NCBI RefSeq assembly: GCF_009707705.1
Contig: NZ_WLYX01000001.1
Span: forward strand, 124,001 to 188,000
Origin: Paludibacterium denitrificans
GTDB lineage: Bacteria; Pseudomonadota; Gammaproteobacteria; Burkholderiales; Chromobacteriaceae
DNA: 64,000 bases
Direction of reading: 5' to 3'
Positions 9,597 to 19,561 of the stretch are shown one piece after another. Positions within the stretch are counted from its first letter, which is position 1. Each line of letters opens with the position of its first letter. The position numbers were made by a program, and so were the translations under genes. The notes under the pieces were generated by a model, which saw nothing but the letters and a program-made list of their open reading frames with translations, did not search any database and had not been told where the DNA came from.

Positions 9597-9899
9597 ATGC
9601 TGCTCAAAAAATGGACCCCGATTATTGCCCTGTGCTTGTTGTCCGGCCTCAGTCAGGCCGGTTCGGCCAACACCGACGCCATTCTTGGCGGTGCACTGGG
9701 TGGCGCAGCCGGTGCAGCGGTAGGTCAGGCAGTTGGCGGACGTGATGGTGCCATGCTTGGCAGCGCCATCGGTGGCGCTACCGGCGTAGCCGTTACCACC
9801 AGCCGCAGCGAACCGGAATACCGTGGTGGCTACCGCGATGGTCGACGCCGCCATGATCGCGGTCATCACTATGGCTGGCGTCACCACCATGGCCGTTAA
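9597..9899 (+). CDS. Exported glycine-zipper protein
   Basis: A 100-residue protein. The N-terminal signal peptide ends near AGSANTDA (residues 1-24). A glycine-zipper segment follows, AILGGALGGAAGAAVGQAVG and a second GSAIGGATGVAV, as in outer-membrane lipoprotein-like and SlyB/OsmB-type proteins. The tail is rich in His, Arg and Tyr. It has no lipobox Cys at the cleavage site, so it is probably soluble-periplasmic or membrane-inserted. ATG 9597 follows AGGAGAACAACT. Confidence 0.8.
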   Translation: MLLKKWTPIIALCLLSGLSQAGSANTDAILGGALGGAAGAAVGQAVGGRDGAMLGSAIGGATGVAVTTSRSEPEYRGGYRDGRRRHDRGHHYGWRHHHGR

Positions 9900-9922
9900 C
9901 TGATTAACAGCCATACCCAGAC

Positions 9923-9949
9923 AAAAAGGCTGCCACAGGCAGCCTTTTT
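9923..9949. terminator. Bidirectional terminator
   Basis: CAAAAAGGCTGCC-ACA-GGCAGCCTTTTTG: perfect stem with A- and T-tracts, between the glycine-zipper gene and the convergent TauE/SafE gene. Confidence 0.9.
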
Positions 9950-9969
9950 GATATAGCCCGCGCCAAACC

Positions 9970-10733
9970 TCAATGCAACATGTCGTAGGCCAGCTTGAGA
10001 ATGAGACTGGTCGTCAACAGCAAGAACAGCACCCGCACAAAGCCTGCCCCTTTTTTCATAGCAATATAAGTGCCAGTCATGGCGCCCGCCACGTTAAACG
10101 CCGCCATCGGCAAGGCGTAATGAAACAATACGTTGCCAGAGGGGATGAAGAACGCCAGCGCGGCCACATTGGTGGTGAGGTTTACCACCTTGGCCGCTGC
10201 CGACGCGTGCAGAAAATCAAAGGCAAAGAAGCGAATGAACAGAAACATCAGGAAACTGCCGGTCCCCGGCCCAAACAAGCCGTCGTAAAAGCCGATGGCA
10301 CCACCGATCAGCATCCCCATGGCCATTTCGCGGCGACCGATGGCCACCGGCTTGTGCAGCTTGCCAAAATCCTTCTTCCACAGCGTATACACCGCCATAA
10401 CCATCAGCAGCACCAGTACCATCGGGCGCAAGACTGCTTTGGGAATATGGCTCACGGCCGCCGCTCCAGCAAACGACAGCACAAAGGCCGCGACGGCGGC
10501 GGGCAAAATCAGGCGCCGGGCAACTTGACCTGCTTCAGGTAGGATCGCGTGGCCGAGAGTGTCCCAACCGCCGATGACATCTTATTGGTACCAAATAGCG
10601 TGGCTTAAGCTGGGATATGTGGCAAGGCACTGAACAGGGCGGGAATCTGGATCAGGCCACCACCGCCGACGGCAGCATCGATCAGCCCGGCCATATAGGA
10701 AAAAACACACAGGAAAGTCAGGGTCAACAACAT
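9970..10733 (-). CDS. TauE/SafE (TSUP) family membrane transporter (frame broken near 10535 and 10605)
   Basis: About 254 residues with many hydrophobic helices. The N-terminus shows the family signature GLIDAAVGGGGLIQIPAL, followed by LFGTNKMSSAVGT; the C-terminal half repeats it as GGAIGFYDGLFGPGTGSFL. The family exports sulfite, sulfoacetate or related organic sulfur anions. An in-frame TAA sits in GCTTAAGC near 10603-10610, and a one-base loss lies near 10535 just before the ILPAAVAAF segment. Start ATG 10733. The substrate cannot be told from sequence. Confidence 0.85.
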
Positions 10734-10886
10734 ACATAGTCTCCAATCAGGGCGACATTATATGTTTTGCAACCCTCGTGAGGTGACCTTGTCGAGCAAC
10801 AAGGCCATTCGTTTCATGCAGGCTGACAAGCGGTTTCGGCCAACCTGTCCGTTGCCGCCGCATCATCACCGCAATGCACCAGCAGG

Positions 10887-11592
10887 CTAACGGCGCAGCA
10901 ACTCCGGATTGGTTTTTACCAGTTCAATGATCAGCTGCCCCAAGCCTTCCCACAGAATTTGCACGCCGAGGCACAGCAGGATGAAGGCCGACAGGCGCAA
11001 GAACACCACGGAACCGGTTTGCCCCAGATAACGCAGCAGTTTGTCAGCATGGCGATAACACAGGTACACCAGCACGCTCAGTGCCAATACCGCCGCCAGG
11101 GCTGGCCAACGGGGCGATGGTGTATTTGACCAGCGCCTGTCCGGAACCGGTGAGCGACGCGCCGACGGTGATCGCCACGGAAATGGAGCCGGGGCCAACC
11201 GTAAGCGGAAAGGTGAGCGGAAAAAAGGCGCGCTGTTTGAGCTGATCGCGATTTTCCGAACGCGCCGGGGCGGAGCTGGGCTGGTTGTTTTCCGCCGGCG
11301 TGTCGTTCAGCATGCGCCGGGCGGCAATGGTAATCAACAGACCGCCAGAGAGCTGCACCACCGGCAGTGAAACGCCAAAGAATGACAGCACAAAGGTGCC
11401 GACATACATGCTGCCCAACAACAGCAGAAAGCAGTACATGGCGATGCGCAAGGCCAGATACTTGCGCTGCTGTGGGGTGTTGTGCACCGTCAGCGAAATA
11501 AAAATCGGCACCAGACCGGGCGGATTGATCAGAGGCAGCAAGGCCGCCACGACAAACAGGAATTTGCTGGCGAAAATAGACAACAGTTCCAT
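10887..11592 (-). CDS. MarC family integral membrane protein (frame broken near 11103)
   Basis: About 235 residues with six predicted membrane helices, the normal MarC size. Recognisable segments are ALLPLINPPGLVPIFISLT near the N-terminus and FPLTFPLTVGPGSISVAITV in the middle. Function of MarC proteins is unsettled; the old antibiotic-resistance name is not supported for the family. The frame shifts by one base near 11100-11106 within IAPLA-LAAVLALS, where GCCGGC would restore it. ATG 11592 (MELLSIF) is the family-like start. The gene also holds the only undamaged in-frame GCCGGC I found (11294-11299). Confidence 0.82.
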
Positions 11593-11792
11593 AGCGAGTC
11601 TGACTCCGGGCACCGCCCTGTTGATGAAAGGGAGTGGATTCTAACAGCTGTTTATCGCATTGAATGAATAGCGTGACAAGCAGTGAGGTAAGATGGCCAG
11701 TAAGCAAGCGGGCCGCAGTCTAAGCAAACAACAGCAGTGCGCCTGATTTTTACGGCTGACCATGGTGTTGCGCGAGGAAGATGGCAATCAGG

Positions 11793-11825
11793 GTTGGCCG
11801 AAAACCCTCACCGCTTCGGCCAACC
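11793..11825. repeat. Inverted pair of the GTTGGCCGAA repeat
   Basis: GGTTGGCCGAA (from 11793) and TTCGGCCAACC (to 11825) face each other across about 12 bases, just downstream of the minus-strand EamA gene. It can fold as a stem-loop and may act as a terminator. Confidence 0.75.
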
Positions 11826-11836
11826 TTCCCGGAACA

Positions 11837-12745
11837 TCAGGCGTGATGTCTCAATGAACGCTGGTGCAGTACGGTATGGCTGGTAATCAGCAACACAGCC
11901 AGCCAAATCGGGCCATAGGTCAGCCATTGCGCCGCGGTGATCGGCTCGCCCAGCAGGGTGATCGCCATGACAAACAACAGCGCCGGTTCAACATAACCCA
12001 GAATACCCATCAAGCCTAACGGCAAAGCGCGGCTGGCCGACAGATAACACACCAGCGCTACCGTGCTGATCACGCCAAGGCCCGGCAACAGCAGCCAGAA
12101 CACCGGCCGATGCAACACGCCCCAGCCGCTGGGGTCCTGGGTAAACAGCATCCACAACGCCGTAGCCGAGCATCAGCCCAATCTCTACCGCCATGCCGGT
12201 AATGGCATCCAGCCGCGCCCAGCGACGCAGCATGAAATACGGCGGATAACCGGTCATCACCCAAACCGTCGACCAGAAAGCTGGCGCGTCAGCCACAACT
12301 CATGAGCCACGCCAAGCATGGCACAAGCCAGCGCCAGCCATTGCAGCCGGTAGAGACGCTCGCGGTAAAACAGGCGGCCAGCCAGCACCATGGTAAACGG
12401 CAGCAGGAAGTAACCCATGGCCACCGGCATGGCCTCGCCATGCAGCGGCGCCCACATGAACAACCATAGCTGAGACCCCAGCAGCGCTGCCATCAGCGGC
12501 AGCACCAGCCACAGTGATTTCTCACGACTGATGCGCGCCAGCAATGCCCGCTGCGCTTCCCACTGACCACGCCAGCTCACCACCAGCAGCACACCGGGAA
12601 AGGTCCAGACCACGCGCCGGGCGTAAATCGCCAAACCATCCAGCGGCTTGAGCAGCGTGACATAGCCGGACAAGAAGGCAAACAACACCGATGCCGCTAC
12701 CGATTGGGAAATCCCCTTGCCGGATTGGGCCTGCGCATACGACAT
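11837..12745 (-). CDS. EamA/RarD-like membrane transporter (frame broken near 12165 and 12285)
   Basis: About 300 residues with roughly ten hydrophobic helices, a drug/metabolite exporter of the RarD type. The N-terminus reads KGISQSVAASVLFAFLSGY; SWSTVWVMTGYPPYF-like text around 12260 matches the conserved centre of RarD. Two frameshifts split it: near 12285 before FWSTVWVMTGYPP, and near 12160-12168, where loss of two bases from a GGCGCG run fits. It is divergent from the MocR-type regulator, which probably controls it. ATG 12745 is family-like. Substrate unknown. Confidence 0.82.
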
Positions 12746-12848
12746 GACAACTCTCCAGAAACCAGACCATGGTTCCGCTCGACTACCACCACAGCGACGG
12801 CGCATGAGACTTGGAACAGGTGAGAGAAAACTGTATCGTTAAGCCCTG

Positions 12849-12903
12849 TACAGTGACAGACACAGACCGGCCTCACTGTATAGCTTCAAGCCCCAATACA
12901 GTG
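12849..12903. promoter_or_regulatory. Candidate MocR operator in the divergent promoter region
   Basis: Three related half-sites: TACAGTG (12849-12855), CACTGTAT (12874-12881) and ATACAGTG (12896-12903). The last two form a perfect 8-base inverted repeat with a 14-base spacer. CTGTA/TACAG half-sites are known for PdxR-type MocR regulators. The region lies between the EamA gene and the MocR gene, right where an operator is expected. Confidence 0.55.
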
Positions 12904-12928
12904 CATATGCACCATTACTGGTTATGCC

Positions 12929-14353
12929 ATGCCCGCCATTATCGACATCAATGCCAACCGCCCCGAGCCGCTGGTCAAACAAATCGTTGACGGCCTGACG
13001 CGCCACATCGGAAACGGCCTGTGGCATAGGAAGCCGCGCCCCGAGCATCCGCGAGTTTGCCAAAGCCCATGACGTCTCGACATTTACCGTGGTGGAAGCC
13101 TATGAGCGGCTGGTCGCCCAGGGGGCTACTCAAGGCCCGGCGTGGAGCAGGTTTCTACGTCACCGGCCCGGTGGCCAGCACCGAAACGGGGAAACCGGCA
13201 CCGGAACAGCTGACCGAGCGCGCCATAGACAGTGGCTGGCTGTTACGCAAAGTGTTTGAGCATACCGAAGGCAACCTGCACGCTCGGCTGCGGCTGGCTG
13301 CCAGCCAACTGGCACCATGAGGAAGGCATCGGCAAGGGTTTGCGTCAGTTGGCGTTGCGGCCGCAGGAAGTGGTGCCCTATGGCCAACCCAAAGGCTATG
13401 AACCGCTGCGCCAGTTGGTAAGCCGCCAGTTGGCCGAACTGGAAATCGACGCGCCGCCGACGCAGATTCTGCTCACCTCCGGTGCGATTCAGGGGCTGGA
13501 TCTGGTCGCCCGCCGTTTTACCCAGCCGGGCGATACCGTTCTGGTGGACGATCCGGGCTATAGCGATTTGCTGTTTGCCTTGCGTCTGCGCGGGCTCAAG
13601 CTGGTGGGCGTGCCGATGACGCCCAATGGCCCGGACATTGCCGCACTGGAAAACATCCTCAGCGAACATCAGCCGCGGCTGTACTTCACCAACACGCAAC
13701 TGCAAAATCCGACCGGGGCCAGCTATAGCACTGCCACCGCGTTTCAGGTGCTAAGGTTGGCCGAAAAACACCAGTTCAGGATCGTGGAAGATAATGTATC
13801 GGCTGATCTGGTTACCGGGCGCGCCCTTACGCTGGCCGCCGCCGATCAACTCCAGCGCGTGATCTACATCGGCAGCTTTTCCAAGACCATCGCGCCGGGG
13901 CTGCGCGTCGGCTTCGTCGCCGCCGAACCCGCTCTGCTGGACGAACTGGTGTATTACAAGCTGGCATGTGGCATGGCCACGCCGGAATTGAACGAGCAGC
14001 TGGTACACGCCATCTATCAGGAAGGCGTGGTGCGCAAGCATCTGGAACAGCTGCGCGGTCGGCTGGCGCGGGCGCAGGAGCGCACCGGTCAACGGCTGGA
14101 AAACGCCGCCTTTACCCTATTCCACCAACCCGGTGCTTGAGCGATGTTTGTCTGGGCGCGGCCACCGGAAAATACGCTTTCGGCGCTGGCGTTGTCACAA
14201 CAAGCCGTGTCGCACCACATCTTGCTGGCGCCCGGCCACTTGTTCCGACCCAATCAGGAAGATTCGCCATGGCTGCGCTTCAACGTGGCGTATTCCAATA
14301 ACGACAAACTGTTTGCCTTTCTGGCGCGGGCACTATCACAGCCCGCCGCATGA
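12929..14353 (+). CDS. MocR-family regulator: GntR wHTH fused to class I aminotransferase domain (frame broken four times)
   Basis: About 470 residues. The N-terminal GntR winged helix contains SIREFAKAHDVSTFTVVEAY; the rest is a fold-type I aminotransferase domain with TSGAIQGLDLVARRF, NPTGASYS and the PLP-Lys region YIGSFSKTIAPGLRVGFV (Lys of SFSK). Lesions lie near 13030, near 13125 (extra G in a G run), near 13283 (GCTCGGC for GCCGGC, before CGWLPANWHHEEG) and at about 14131 (GCTTGAGC, before MFVWARP). MocR proteins sense PLP or amino compounds and act on the divergent gene, here an EamA exporter. ATG 12929 chosen; 12924 is out of frame. Confidence 0.85.
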
Positions 14354-14375
14354 ACCGGCTGAGTGACCAGAGAAA

Positions 14376-14783
14376 TCAGAAGTCCACCTTGCCACGTAGC
14401 GCCTTGGTGACACCACGCTTGGCCTTGCCCTGCAAGCGGCGCTGACGCGCGCCGAAGGTGGGCTGGGTGGCCTTACGCACCTTGGGAGTATGGCTGACGC
14501 TATCCACCAGCGCCTGCAGGCGCAACAGCGCATCGGCACGGTTCTGCTCCTGAGTACGATATTGCTGCGCCTTGATCACCAGCACGCAGTCCTTGGTCAG
14601 GCGCTGGTCCGCCAGCGCCAGCAGGCGCGCCTTGATCTCATCCGGCAACGATGACGCCCGCACATCAAAGCGCAAATGGATGGCCGACGAGACTTTGTTG
14701 ACGTTTTGCCCACCCGCGCCTTGCGCGCGCATTGCCGACCATTCCACCTCGTCCTCGCGCACCGGATATCTGGAAACCGACAT
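14376..14783 (-). CDS. arfB: Alternative ribosome-rescue factor B
   Basis: A 135-residue peptidyl-tRNA hydrolase that releases peptides from stalled ribosomes. The class I release-factor catalytic motif GAGGQNVNKV is present near residue 25. A basic C-terminal tail (QRRLQGKAKRGVTKALRGK) would enter the empty mRNA channel, as in YaeJ/ArfB. Start ATG 14783 gives MSVSRYPVRED, which fits the family; the upstream extension has no support. The end abuts the convergent MocR gene. Frame intact. Confidence 0.92.
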   Translation of the reverse strand: MSVSRYPVREDEVEWSAMRAQGAGGQNVNKVSSAIHLRFDVRASSLPDEIKARLLALADQRLTKDCVLVIKAQQYRTQEQNRADALLRLQALVDSVSHTPKVRKATQPTFGARQRRLQGKAKRGVTKALRGKVDF

Positions 14784-14959
14784 AGGCGTCACCACGACAG
14801 ACAAAATAACATTGTAGCGGCTATGCCAAGGTTGGCCGAACGACAATGCGCCATTACGCAAGCCAGCCTGCCGTCAGCTGCCAGCGTCAATAGAAACAAG
14901 GCACTACTGGCAACATGGGCTATAATCCGCGCTTTCAATCACCTCCGCACAGGACGCAC

Positions 14960-15175
14960 ATGGAAGTCAGAGACAGCAACGGCACCCAGCTTAACGACGG
15001 CGATACCGTACAAGTGATCAAAGACCTGAAAGTAAAAGGCTCTTCCACCGTGATCAAGCGCGGCACGGTTTTCAAGAACGTCCGCCTGCAAGAAGACGAT
15101 GACGAGCACGTTGAATGCCGTAACGACAAGATCAAGGGCCTGATGCTGAAGACCTGCTTCCTCAAGAAGTGCTAA
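14960..15175 (+). CDS. Short PhnA/YjdM-like protein
   Basis: A 71-residue protein matching the C-terminal domain of YjdM (PhnA): VRDSNGTQLNDGDTVQVIKD, LKVKGSSTVIKRGTVFKNVR and a KGLMLKTCFLKKC end. The N-terminal zinc ribbon of full YjdM is absent, so this is the short form. Despite the old name, a role in alkylphosphonate use is not supported by the context, as no phn genes are near. ATG 14960 follows an AGGACGCAC spacing that serves as ribosome site. Confidence 0.88.
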   Translation: MEVRDSNGTQLNDGDTVQVIKDLKVKGSSTVIKRGTVFKNVRLQEDDDEHVECRNDKIKGLMLKTCFLKKC

Positions 15176-15195
15176 CCACACCTGCCCCACGGTTG

Positions 15196-15227
15196 ACGGC
15201 CGCACTCGTTACTGAGGCGGCCGTTTT
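15196..15227 (+). terminator. Rho-independent terminator after the PhnA-like gene
   Basis: Stem ACGGCCGC / GCGGCCGT with a 13-base loop, followed by TTTT. Confidence 0.75.
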
Positions 15228-15341
15228 GCATGACAACACCGCTGCCTCTATTGACAACACCGGCCATGCCACCTTAAATGCCGATACCAAACGTACGGCT
15301 GGCAACTGGCAGCGTACTCTCTAACCACACAGGAAATCCTC

Positions 15342-16075
15342 ATGGCCATTACCGTAAACGGCGTTGAACTGACCGAAGAAATGATTGAAGCCGAACAGGC
15401 TAACCACGCTGAAACCCCGAGTCCGCGCGACGCCGCCATCCAGCAGCTGGTACTGCACACCCTGCTGCTGCAACGGGCCAAGGAACAGGGCCTTGATACC
15501 AGCAACGAAGGCCGGGCCATTGGCACCCTGCTGGATCAGGAACTGCACTTTACGCCGGTAGACGAAGCCGCCTGCCGGGACTTCTACAATCAGCATCCGG
15601 AACAATTCAGCCAGGGCGAAAGCGCCGTGGCCAGCCATATCCTGTTCAAGAACGAAGGCGGCAACGAGCTGTCCGCTACGCTGACCAAAGCCAAAGCCGA
15701 AGGCGTGTTGGCCGAAGTACAAGCCAATCCGTCCCGTTTTGCCGACCTCGCCCGCGAACACTCCGCTTGCCCGTCCGGCAAGCAAGGTGGCGACCGGGCC
15801 AGTTTGGCCGCGGCCAGATGGTGCCGGAATTTGACCAGGCCGTGTTCACCGCCGAGGCAGGTCAGATCGTCCCCAATCTGGTGGAAACCCAGTTTGGCTA
15901 CCACATCATTCAGGTAAACGATCGCCAAACTGGCGGCAAGATGGCTTATGAAGACATCAAGGATCGCCTGCAGCAATACCTCAACGAAATGGCTGGCCGC
16001 CAAGCCATGCACCAGTACCTGAGCCAACTGGTGGATGCCGCCAAGATCGAAGGCTACTCGATGGGCGGAAAATAA
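15342..16075 (+). CDS. Parvulin-type peptidyl-prolyl cis-trans isomerase (frame broken near 15795)
   Basis: About 245 residues. It has an N-terminal helical chaperone part and a C-terminal parvulin domain: ASHILFKNEGGNE, FADLAREHSACPSGKQGGD, then GQFGRGQMVPEFDQAVF and ETQFGYHIIQV. This layout matches cytoplasmic NifM/PpiC-like isomerases; no signal peptide is seen. The frame breaks at GACCGGGCC (about 15793): GACCTGGGC would give the expected GGDLGQFGRGQM, so one T is missing from a CCTGG site. ATG 15342 follows CAGGAAATCCTC. Confidence 0.88.
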
Positions 16076-16094
16076 TTTCCGACCGAGCGATGCG

Positions 16095-16126
16095 CAAAAA
16101 AACCGGACCTCGCGTCCGGTTTTTTT
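16095..16126. terminator. Bidirectional terminator
   Basis: AAAAAAACCGGAC-CTCGC-GTCCGGTTTTTTT: strong stem with A- and T-tracts, between the parvulin gene and the convergent exported-protein gene. Confidence 0.9.
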
Positions 16127-16175
16127 ATTGCAGCAGGCCAATCATCGCCGATACGGCAATGGCCTGCCGCGTATC

Positions 16176-16682
16176 TCAGTAATAAAAGATCTCTCGCCGC
16201 GTCACCAGACAACCCGCATCAGACTGTGGCGTCATGTAAAGAAAAACCGTCTTGTTATCGTTGCGCAGTACGGTTGTGTGCTTATTGAGCGAGCCGTGCA
16301 TCGTGAACTTACTAAACGCCTCATCGCGCAACACGACGCAGCTTTTTGCCCAATAAGCCGTTTCGTTGTACTCGGCAAAGCACTGCCCCGTCTTGTCTGG
16401 CCCGACAATCAACGATACATGGCTGTCGCCATCGGGATATTGCTTCACGATCAGGCTGGAAAACGGCCGACGGTCTGGACTGCGCTCGTTCCATAAATCA
16501 TGCGAGGCGTGCTGTGCGACATCTTTCACCAAATAAGTCGCGATCTCTTTCAACGGCGCCATGCACGATTTAACGCCAGCCTCACGGGCACTAGCCACGG
16601 GAGTAGGTTCTTCCTCCGCCTGAGCCATGGCAGGCAAGAGCAGCGCCAGCAGCGTGGCAGGCAAGATAAAGGCTTTGAGCAT
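16176..16682 (-). CDS. Exported protein of unknown function
   Basis: About 168 residues with a clean signal peptide (LKAFILPATLLALLLPAMAQA, cleavage after AQA). The mature part has three Cys residues and no recognised domain. ATG 16682 is preferred because GGAG lies six bases upstream; ATG 16688 is an alternative. No operon partner. The frame is intact. Confidence 0.78.
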   Translation of the reverse strand: MLKAFILPATLLALLLPAMAQAEEEPTPVASAREAGVKSCMAPLKEIATYLVKDVAQHASHDLWNERSPDRRPFSSLIVKQYPDGDSHVSLIVGPDKTGQCFAEYNETAYWAKSCVVLRDEAFSKFTMHGSLNKHTTVLRNDNKTVFLYMTPQSDAGCLVTRREIFYY

Positions 16683-16823
16683 AAGCATCTCCGACGAAGC
16701 ACATGGTTAAAGTCACCTGAAGCCATGCCACCTTATCTGCGCCACAGGCAGCCGCTCCTGATACAGATCAGAAACCGTGCAACCACGGCGACAAGGCTGG
16801 CCGAAAAGGGAGGAGTCAGGACA

Positions 16824-16853
16824 TAAAAATGGCGGGTATCAATAACCCGCCAT
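16824..16853 (-). terminator. Rho-independent terminator (minus strand)
   Basis: On the minus strand, GGCGGGTTATTGATACCCGCC is followed by ATTTTTATG. It follows the 16903-17577 gene. A second stem (CATCCGGC ... GCCGGATG) lies at about 16864-16886. Confidence 0.75.
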
Positions 16854-16902
16854 GGCCTACGCCCATCCGGCTTCTCAGCCGGATGCTTCCGTTGTCATGA
16901 AC

Positions 16903-17577
16903 CTAGCGTTCATATTCCAGACGGCCGTCTTCAGTCACCAATTTGCCCGCCACACGCCGCAACTTCAATTGATCAAACGGCGGCGGCGCCACCTGACTCA
17001 GGTCATCCACGGCAAAAGCCGTCAAGCGTGCGTCCGCCCGCACCGGCGGAATATCAAACCACTGCCGGGCGCCGTTATCGCCCTGACGCCGCAAACCGGC
17101 CCGTGTCCAGCGCTCCGTCGCAGGCATCGCCACCATGGCATCGCCGTTACGGTCGGTCACGGCACTAGTCAGCTTGCCGGAGGCACTTTGAAACTGCACT
17201 TCAATACCGGTCGCCGGGCCGACGCCGGGCATGCCAACAATCGCCAGCCAGTGCCCGTCTTCCGCCGGGCGGCGAATGCGCAGCTCGCCTTCTTCAAACA
17301 GCCGTAATTTAGGCGTGCCTTTCGGCGCATCGGGGGTAAGCACCACTTCATCACGCTCTAACACCCAATGGCCTTGGGCATAGCGATCCATGGCACCGTA
17401 GCTCATCGTCCACTCAAAGGAGCCATCGGGTTGCAATTTCAGCTCCGAGCCCACTTCACGCATGTTTTTGGCGTAATAATGCCCGACAAGTTTCGCCGCT
17501 TTCGGCGCCATGGGCGATGCAGCCAGGCCGATTGCGCTCCACCACATCAACGCCACAGCCAACCAGGTTTTAACCAT
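16903..17577 (-). CDS. Exported protein of unknown function
   Basis: A 224-residue protein with an N-terminal signal peptide (VKTWLAVALMWWSAIGLAAS, cleavage near GLA-AS). The mature part looks all-beta: alternating hydrophobic strands around SELKLQPDGSFEWTMSYGAM and GHWVLERDEVVLT suggest a lipocalin-like or beta-sandwich periplasmic protein. No family is recognised with certainty. Single gene followed by its own terminator. Frame intact. Confidence 0.75.
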   Translation of the reverse strand: MVKTWLAVALMWWSAIGLAASPMAPKAAKLVGHYYAKNMREVGSELKLQPDGSFEWTMSYGAMDRYAQGHWVLERDEVVLTPDAPKGTPKLRLFEEGELRIRRPAEDGHWLAIVGMPGVGPATGIEVQFQSASGKLTSAVTDRNGDAMVAMPATERWTRAGLRRQGDNGARQWFDIPPVRADARLTAFAVDDLSQVAPPPFDQLKLRRVAGKLVTEDGRLEYER

Positions 17578-17727
17578 GTTTCACACCCTTTCAATGACGA
17601 GGACATGAAGATAGCCGTTTATGTCAGAACATGACAGCAAGCGCGGTTAGCTGCCCGGTCTGACCGGGCAAAAAGTGGAACGGAGTAATCAAACCAGACG
17701 AAAACAAGCTCGCAGACAAGACAACGA

Positions 17728-18006
17728 TCACAGCAACCAGTCGAGCAACTCCAGCCCCACCCAGTTGGCGGCGATCAGCCCCAGCGCCCACAGCAGAATG
17801 TTTTCGCCAGCTTTTTGCCGAATACCAGCGACGGCAACCCAACCATAGCCGAGCGAAGCCAAGGCACATACCGCCATTTCACCCCACGAGCCAATAAGAA
17901 AACGGCCCGGCAAATGGCCCAGCCACTCCACCAGCACTACCGCCAACAGATTGAAACCGGCCAGCCAATACAACAAACGATAGACCGGCGCACGAACAGA
18001 AGGCAT
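17728..18006 (-). CDS. Small integral membrane protein of unknown function
   Basis: A 92-residue protein with three predicted membrane helices (about residues 10-28, 38-58 and 66-88) and a charged QKAGEN loop. ATG 18006 begins the hydrophobic protein; the longer upstream reading has unrelated character. Not recognised. It sits just downstream of the FAD-linked oxidase gene on the same strand, but a 117-base gap separates them. Confidence 0.6.
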   Translation of the reverse strand: MPSVRAPVYRLLYWLAGFNLLAVVLVEWLGHLPGRFLIGSWGEMAVCALASLGYGWVAVAGIRQKAGENILLWALGLIAANWVGLELLDWLL

Positions 18007-18123
18007 AAAAACTCCGCGATAGACAACGAACAGCGGCAAGCATACGCGCTTGCCAGCGCACGCCAAAGGGTCACGCCTGCACGGCAATAACCTATTGGCG
18101 TTGCCGACCGCCAGCCTCAGCGA

Positions 18124-19502
18124 TTAAAGATCAAACACCCGGCCACGATTAAGCAGCCCTTGCGGATCGAGCGCTTGTTTCAGGGTACGCATCACGGCGA
18201 TTTCCTGCGGGCTGCGGCAAGCAGCCAGCCAGGCTTTTTTCTCGGTACCGATCCCGTGCTCGGCCGATACCGAACCGTTGCGACCATCCAGTGCCTGGTA
18301 CACCACCTGATCGGCATCGGCATGAGTGGCAGCCGCGTCTTCCGGCTGCAAAAACAGGTGCAGGTTGCCATCGGCGATGTGGCCAAACAGCAGACAGCGA
18401 CCGTTCGGCCAACGTGTCTCGAACTCCGCGACTACCGCCCGGCCGTAGCTCTCCATCTCGCGCAACGGCAAGCTGACGTCGTAAAGATAAGTGGGATGCC
18501 CGGCCAGAATATGCTCAAAATTTTCACGGATGGCCCACAGCGCATGGCGTTCCGTTTCGGAACGAGGCAGCACGGCATCGGCAATGACGCCCTCTTCCAT
18601 CAAGCGGCTCAACACCCGCATGAAACGGGCGCTGTCAGATTCCGGTTCCGCGCCCTGCGCTTCAAGCAGCACATAAAACGGATACTTACCCGACATGGGC
18701 GCCCGATGACCACCGGGAGCCGTGGCCGCCTGATAGTAGCTTTGCCACATCACCTCATACGAACTTAATGTCTTAAGCAAGATCGCGCTGCATGTGGTGC
18801 AGCAGCGTCATCACCTGCTCGAAATTATTGACGGCCAACAGTGCGGCATCGCGGCTAGAGGGCAACGGATGCAGCCGCACCACCACGCGGGTGACAATGC
18901 CAAGCGTGCCTTCGGTACCGATCATCAGTTGCTTCAGGTTATAGCTAAGCGTTGTTTTTGAGCATGGGCGACAAGCTGGACAGCACGGTGCCATCGGCCA
19001 TCACCGCTTCCAGCCCCAAGACCTGATCGCGCATCATGCCATAGCGCAGCACGTTGATGCCGCCTGCATTGGTGGCAACATTGCCGCCAATGGTGCAACT
19101 GCCGCGTGCGCCCAGATCCAGTGCAAACAACATGCCATGGGCGGCGGCTTCATCCTGCAGGGTTTGCAATACCACGCCCGCCTGCACCACGGCGGTACCG
19201 GCCAGCGGGTCGATCTGTTCAATCACGTTCATGCGTTCCAGCGAGATGATGACTTCTTCCCCGCTCGCCACCGCGCCTTGCACACAGCCGGTCAGACCAC
19301 CCTGAGTCACCACGGGCTGGCCGAACCGGTGGCAAATGGCCAGCGCCCGGCTGACCTCTTCGGTACGGCGGGGTTTGACGACCGCCAGCGCCTGCGTGGG
19401 CGACGCATCCCAATAGCTGGTGGCGCGCTCATGGACGGCGGCGCCAATTTGCACGATATCCTGTCCCAATTCGGCCAACAGCGCTTCTACTACCTGTTGC
19501 AT
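18124..19502 (-). CDS. FAD-linked oxidase, GlcD / D-2-hydroxyacid dehydrogenase type (frame broken near 18777 and 18950)
   Basis: About 459 residues of the FAD_binding_4 / FAD-oxidase_C family, which oxidises glycolate, D-lactate or D-2-hydroxyglutarate. FAD-site text is VVTQGGLTGCVQGAV and RGSCTIGGNVATNAGG; the C-terminal domain has HIADGNLHLFLQ (metal His) and SAEHGIGTEKKAWL. GCTTAGC near 18944-18950 interrupts KNNAGYNLKQLMIGTEGTLG, and GCTTAAG near 18774-18780 interrupts the middle. GCCGGC restores both. ATG 19502 (MQQVVEALL) fits the family. The divergent GntR gene suggests substrate-responsive control. Confidence 0.87.
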
Positions 19503-19561
19503 GACTTGTCTCTCTTTGCCGGGGCGCCTTATCATGCGCCCGCATCATTCCGATTACCCGC

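Noticed and set aside
14960-15175. Alkylphosphonate uptake function for the PhnA-like gene
   Set aside because: The protein is the short domain only and no phn genes are nearby; the name is historical.
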